Origin: Chaetorhynchus papuensis
Taxonomy: Eukaryota; Chordata; Aves; Passeriformes; Rhipiduridae
DNA length: 64,000 nucleotides
Assembly: GCA_013396525.1 (NCBI GenBank)
Contig: VWYX01000083.1
Location: 719,650-783,649 of the forward strand
Direction of reading: 5' to 3'
This document shows, piece after piece, positions 62,159-64,000 of this stretch (its first letter is position 1; each line of letters begins with the position of its first letter). The translations under genes were made by a program, and so were the position numbers. The notes beneath the pieces were generated by a model. That model was not told where the DNA came from and did no database searches. It saw only the letters and a list, made by a program, of their open reading frames with translations.

Positions 62159-62210
62159 TTTTTCCATTTCCATTTCCATTTCCCTTTTCCTTTTCCTTTT
62201 TTTTTTTTTT
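62159..62210. repeat. Pyrimidine tract with TTTCCA and CCTTTT repeats and T run
   Basis: Three to four TTTCCA units (62161-62182) pass into CCCTTTTCCTTTTCC and then about 14 T. Simple sequence; a homopyrimidine strand of this length can adopt non-B structure. Confidence 0.9.
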
Positions 62211-64000
62211 GCATTACTTTAAGGAGAAATATCCTTAAAAACGAAAGGTAGGCTCTATACATATTTGCCTAAAATCAAACAGTGGACTAGAAATAAGGGT
62301 GTCCAGGTCTTCTTGCACAGCCATATGGAGAATCTGAGAGATCCCGTGAGCCTGAGATGCCCCAGAGCTGTGGGCCTTGAGGCTCAATTTGGTATTTCCA
62401 GGACTCCAGAAAAGCTGAAAGGTACCACTCAGTGTTGTAATAGATAAAAGAATAGGGAAAATTCAGAGCTTTCCAGCCAAGGATGAGACAAGTCCATGAA
62501 TCCTGTTTTGTCTGGGTCAGATGAAATCTCTGACCCTCCTCAATCCTTTACTACCTTCCTTCTTCTCATCTCCTACTCCACACCATCCTTACACTGCTTG
62601 GGGAGTATTTCTGAGTTGTCTCCCATTTCCTGGGAAGTGCAGAACCTTTTAAACCCTTGAGTTTAATCCACATTCCCTGTTGCTAAAGCAGCCCACGGGC
62701 CCAACCTACACTGAAGCAGAGGCTGCCTAAAGTCTGAACACCTCGATGTGTTGAGGTTTCCCAGAGCCACAGATGATCTGAGCTTCTCTCAGATAATCTG
62801 GCAGGAGGCCAGGCTCATTTCTGATGGAAACCTGCATTAGTATAATTTCAAGGAAAAGAAAGAAAAGGAGATATTTTCTCAGAATGCCATATTTAAGAAG
62901 AATTGGCATTTTTCCACCGGAGCCTGCTTTGCCTGGATATTCACAGCTGCAATAAACGACTTGAAAAACTGGATGAAACCAAAATGTCAGGACACAATTA
63001 GCAGTCTATCTGTCTAATAGAAATCTCCATTTAATAGGATAGAAAAAAAAACAGGCACAGGAATTCACAGATATTTTGTTTGTATTAAATTATTAGTTTA
63101 TAATAAGTTATCTTTATTCAAAATGACAGCTCTAGTAAACAGATTAAAGAACATGTATAAAATATTCTTGTGAAGTTTCTTACCACAGTTGTGTCTATTT
63201 GTGTTCCTCAGGAAAAGTCCAGAATGGATAAGTTCAGAGTACTTAATGTTACTGCAGTCATCTCGAAATTGTTCTTGGTTTTCCTGCACCTGTGGTTTTT
63301 TGATCATTTTTAAGTATTTTAAACAACAAAAATATCACAGTTCGCAGTGTTATCTAGGCAGCTAAGAGAGGTGATGGCAATAGTTCAAAACAAGATTACT
63401 GCCTCTTGAGGTTTCCCTAAAGAAAATGGAATCTTCTGCGTGGCAGTAATAGGAAAGGGAAATATCTGATTTCGGCAGATCTGTGTAGTTACCAAGGGAT
63501 TGTACTTTTTCTTAGTTAACAATTGTCAGAAGGGAAAAGGTTGCTCTGGATTAGCACCCTGAAGCAGTTCTAGTGGACACATCGCTGTAACAGCTGACTG
63601 TGTGCAGCAGGATGGGATTTGTCTTAGAAGCCAAGGTGGGTCATGTTGATGAGTCTGACTGCTGCATGTAAGCAGGTGGGGAATATTCCTGAAAAATCTG
63701 GAATATCTGACCATTTTGTTACACAGAAGAGGATCTGCACACTTATGCTTGGACAAGGTCTCAGTGTTGTTTGCTGAACCAAAATACTAATTACACAGTT
63801 TCACAGGCAATCTATGTGCTCTCCCTTGTGTCTAAAGCTCAGACCTTGTTTGGTTTTTTTAAAAAAAAATTATATATGTATTTGATATCCTATCCAAGGA
63901 GCCACCCACCATTACAAAATGCAGCTTCACAATACATGCCCTGGATTGCTAGACACACTGGGGGCTTCCTCACCTCCCTGCACAGCTCAGTGGCAAACCA
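62211..64000. other. Unique non-coding sequence to the window end
   Basis: No gene, repeat family or RNA recognised. An A run lies at about 63861-63869. Confidence 0.5.

Noticed and set aside
1..64000. CRISPR array, operon or bacterial-type defence system
   Set aside because: No regularly spaced repeats, no ribosome-binding-site-led gene series, and the avian CR1 content shows a vertebrate genome.

Overview
This is bird nuclear DNA. The clearest evidence is the set of CR1 non-LTR retrotransposon fragments. Several keep the typical avian CR1 3' end, either reading towards 'TTCTATGATTC' or, inverted, starting 'CATAGAATCA' followed by 'GGTTGGAAG...ACC...GATCATC'. A solo-LTR remnant of an avian endogenous retrovirus type, very old CR1 and MIR-like pieces, AT-rich unique sequence and scarce CpG fit the same picture. 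The species cannot be named from the sequence.

I find no protein-coding gene, tRNA, rRNA or CRISPR array. The longest open frame is 161 codons (45309-45794, minus), no frame has recognisable domains, and the lengths are what chance gives in 64 kb. The window is best read as intergenic or long-intron DNA. One place may carry the start of a transcription unit: 33.70-34.23 kb, plus strand, with a small CpG cluster, a CACGTG E-box, a GC box, long pyrimidine tracts, a good 3' splice site (exon from 34156) and a good 5' splice site (34220/34221). If real, this is a non-coding 5' exon; I cannot name the gene.

Layout. 0-9 kb is mostly unique, with small CR1 pieces near 1.3, 4.6 and perhaps 5.5 kb. 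9-10.2 kb holds an ancient CR1 followed by the longest younger CR1 (9660-10199). 11.5 kb has an old MIR-like SINE and 12.07 kb a perfect 20-bp palindrome. 14.2-15.05 kb is a GC-richer block with clustered CAGCTG E-boxes. 15-28 kb is unique sequence with CR1 at 15.3, 19.25, 21.2 and 27.7 kb, an LTR remnant at 24.1 kb beside an ancient CR1, and a CpG-richer block at 26.35-26.62 kb. 28-39.6 kb contains the putative promoter/exon and otherwise nothing recognised. 40-44.2 kb carries several very old palindromic or MITE-like fragments. 46.8-51.1 kb has simple repeats: (ATGAT)n, A41 and T22. 52-55 kb has a MIR-like piece and two CR1 tails. 56.2-56.6 kb is a GC-richer block with a dense GATA-motif cluster. 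58.0 kb has two CR1 tails in opposite orientation, and 58.86 kb a MITE-like hairpin.

Repeat families were recognised from remembered consensus sequences, not from an alignment, so subfamily names are withheld. The regulatory candidates rest on motif density and base composition and have not been tested for conservation.
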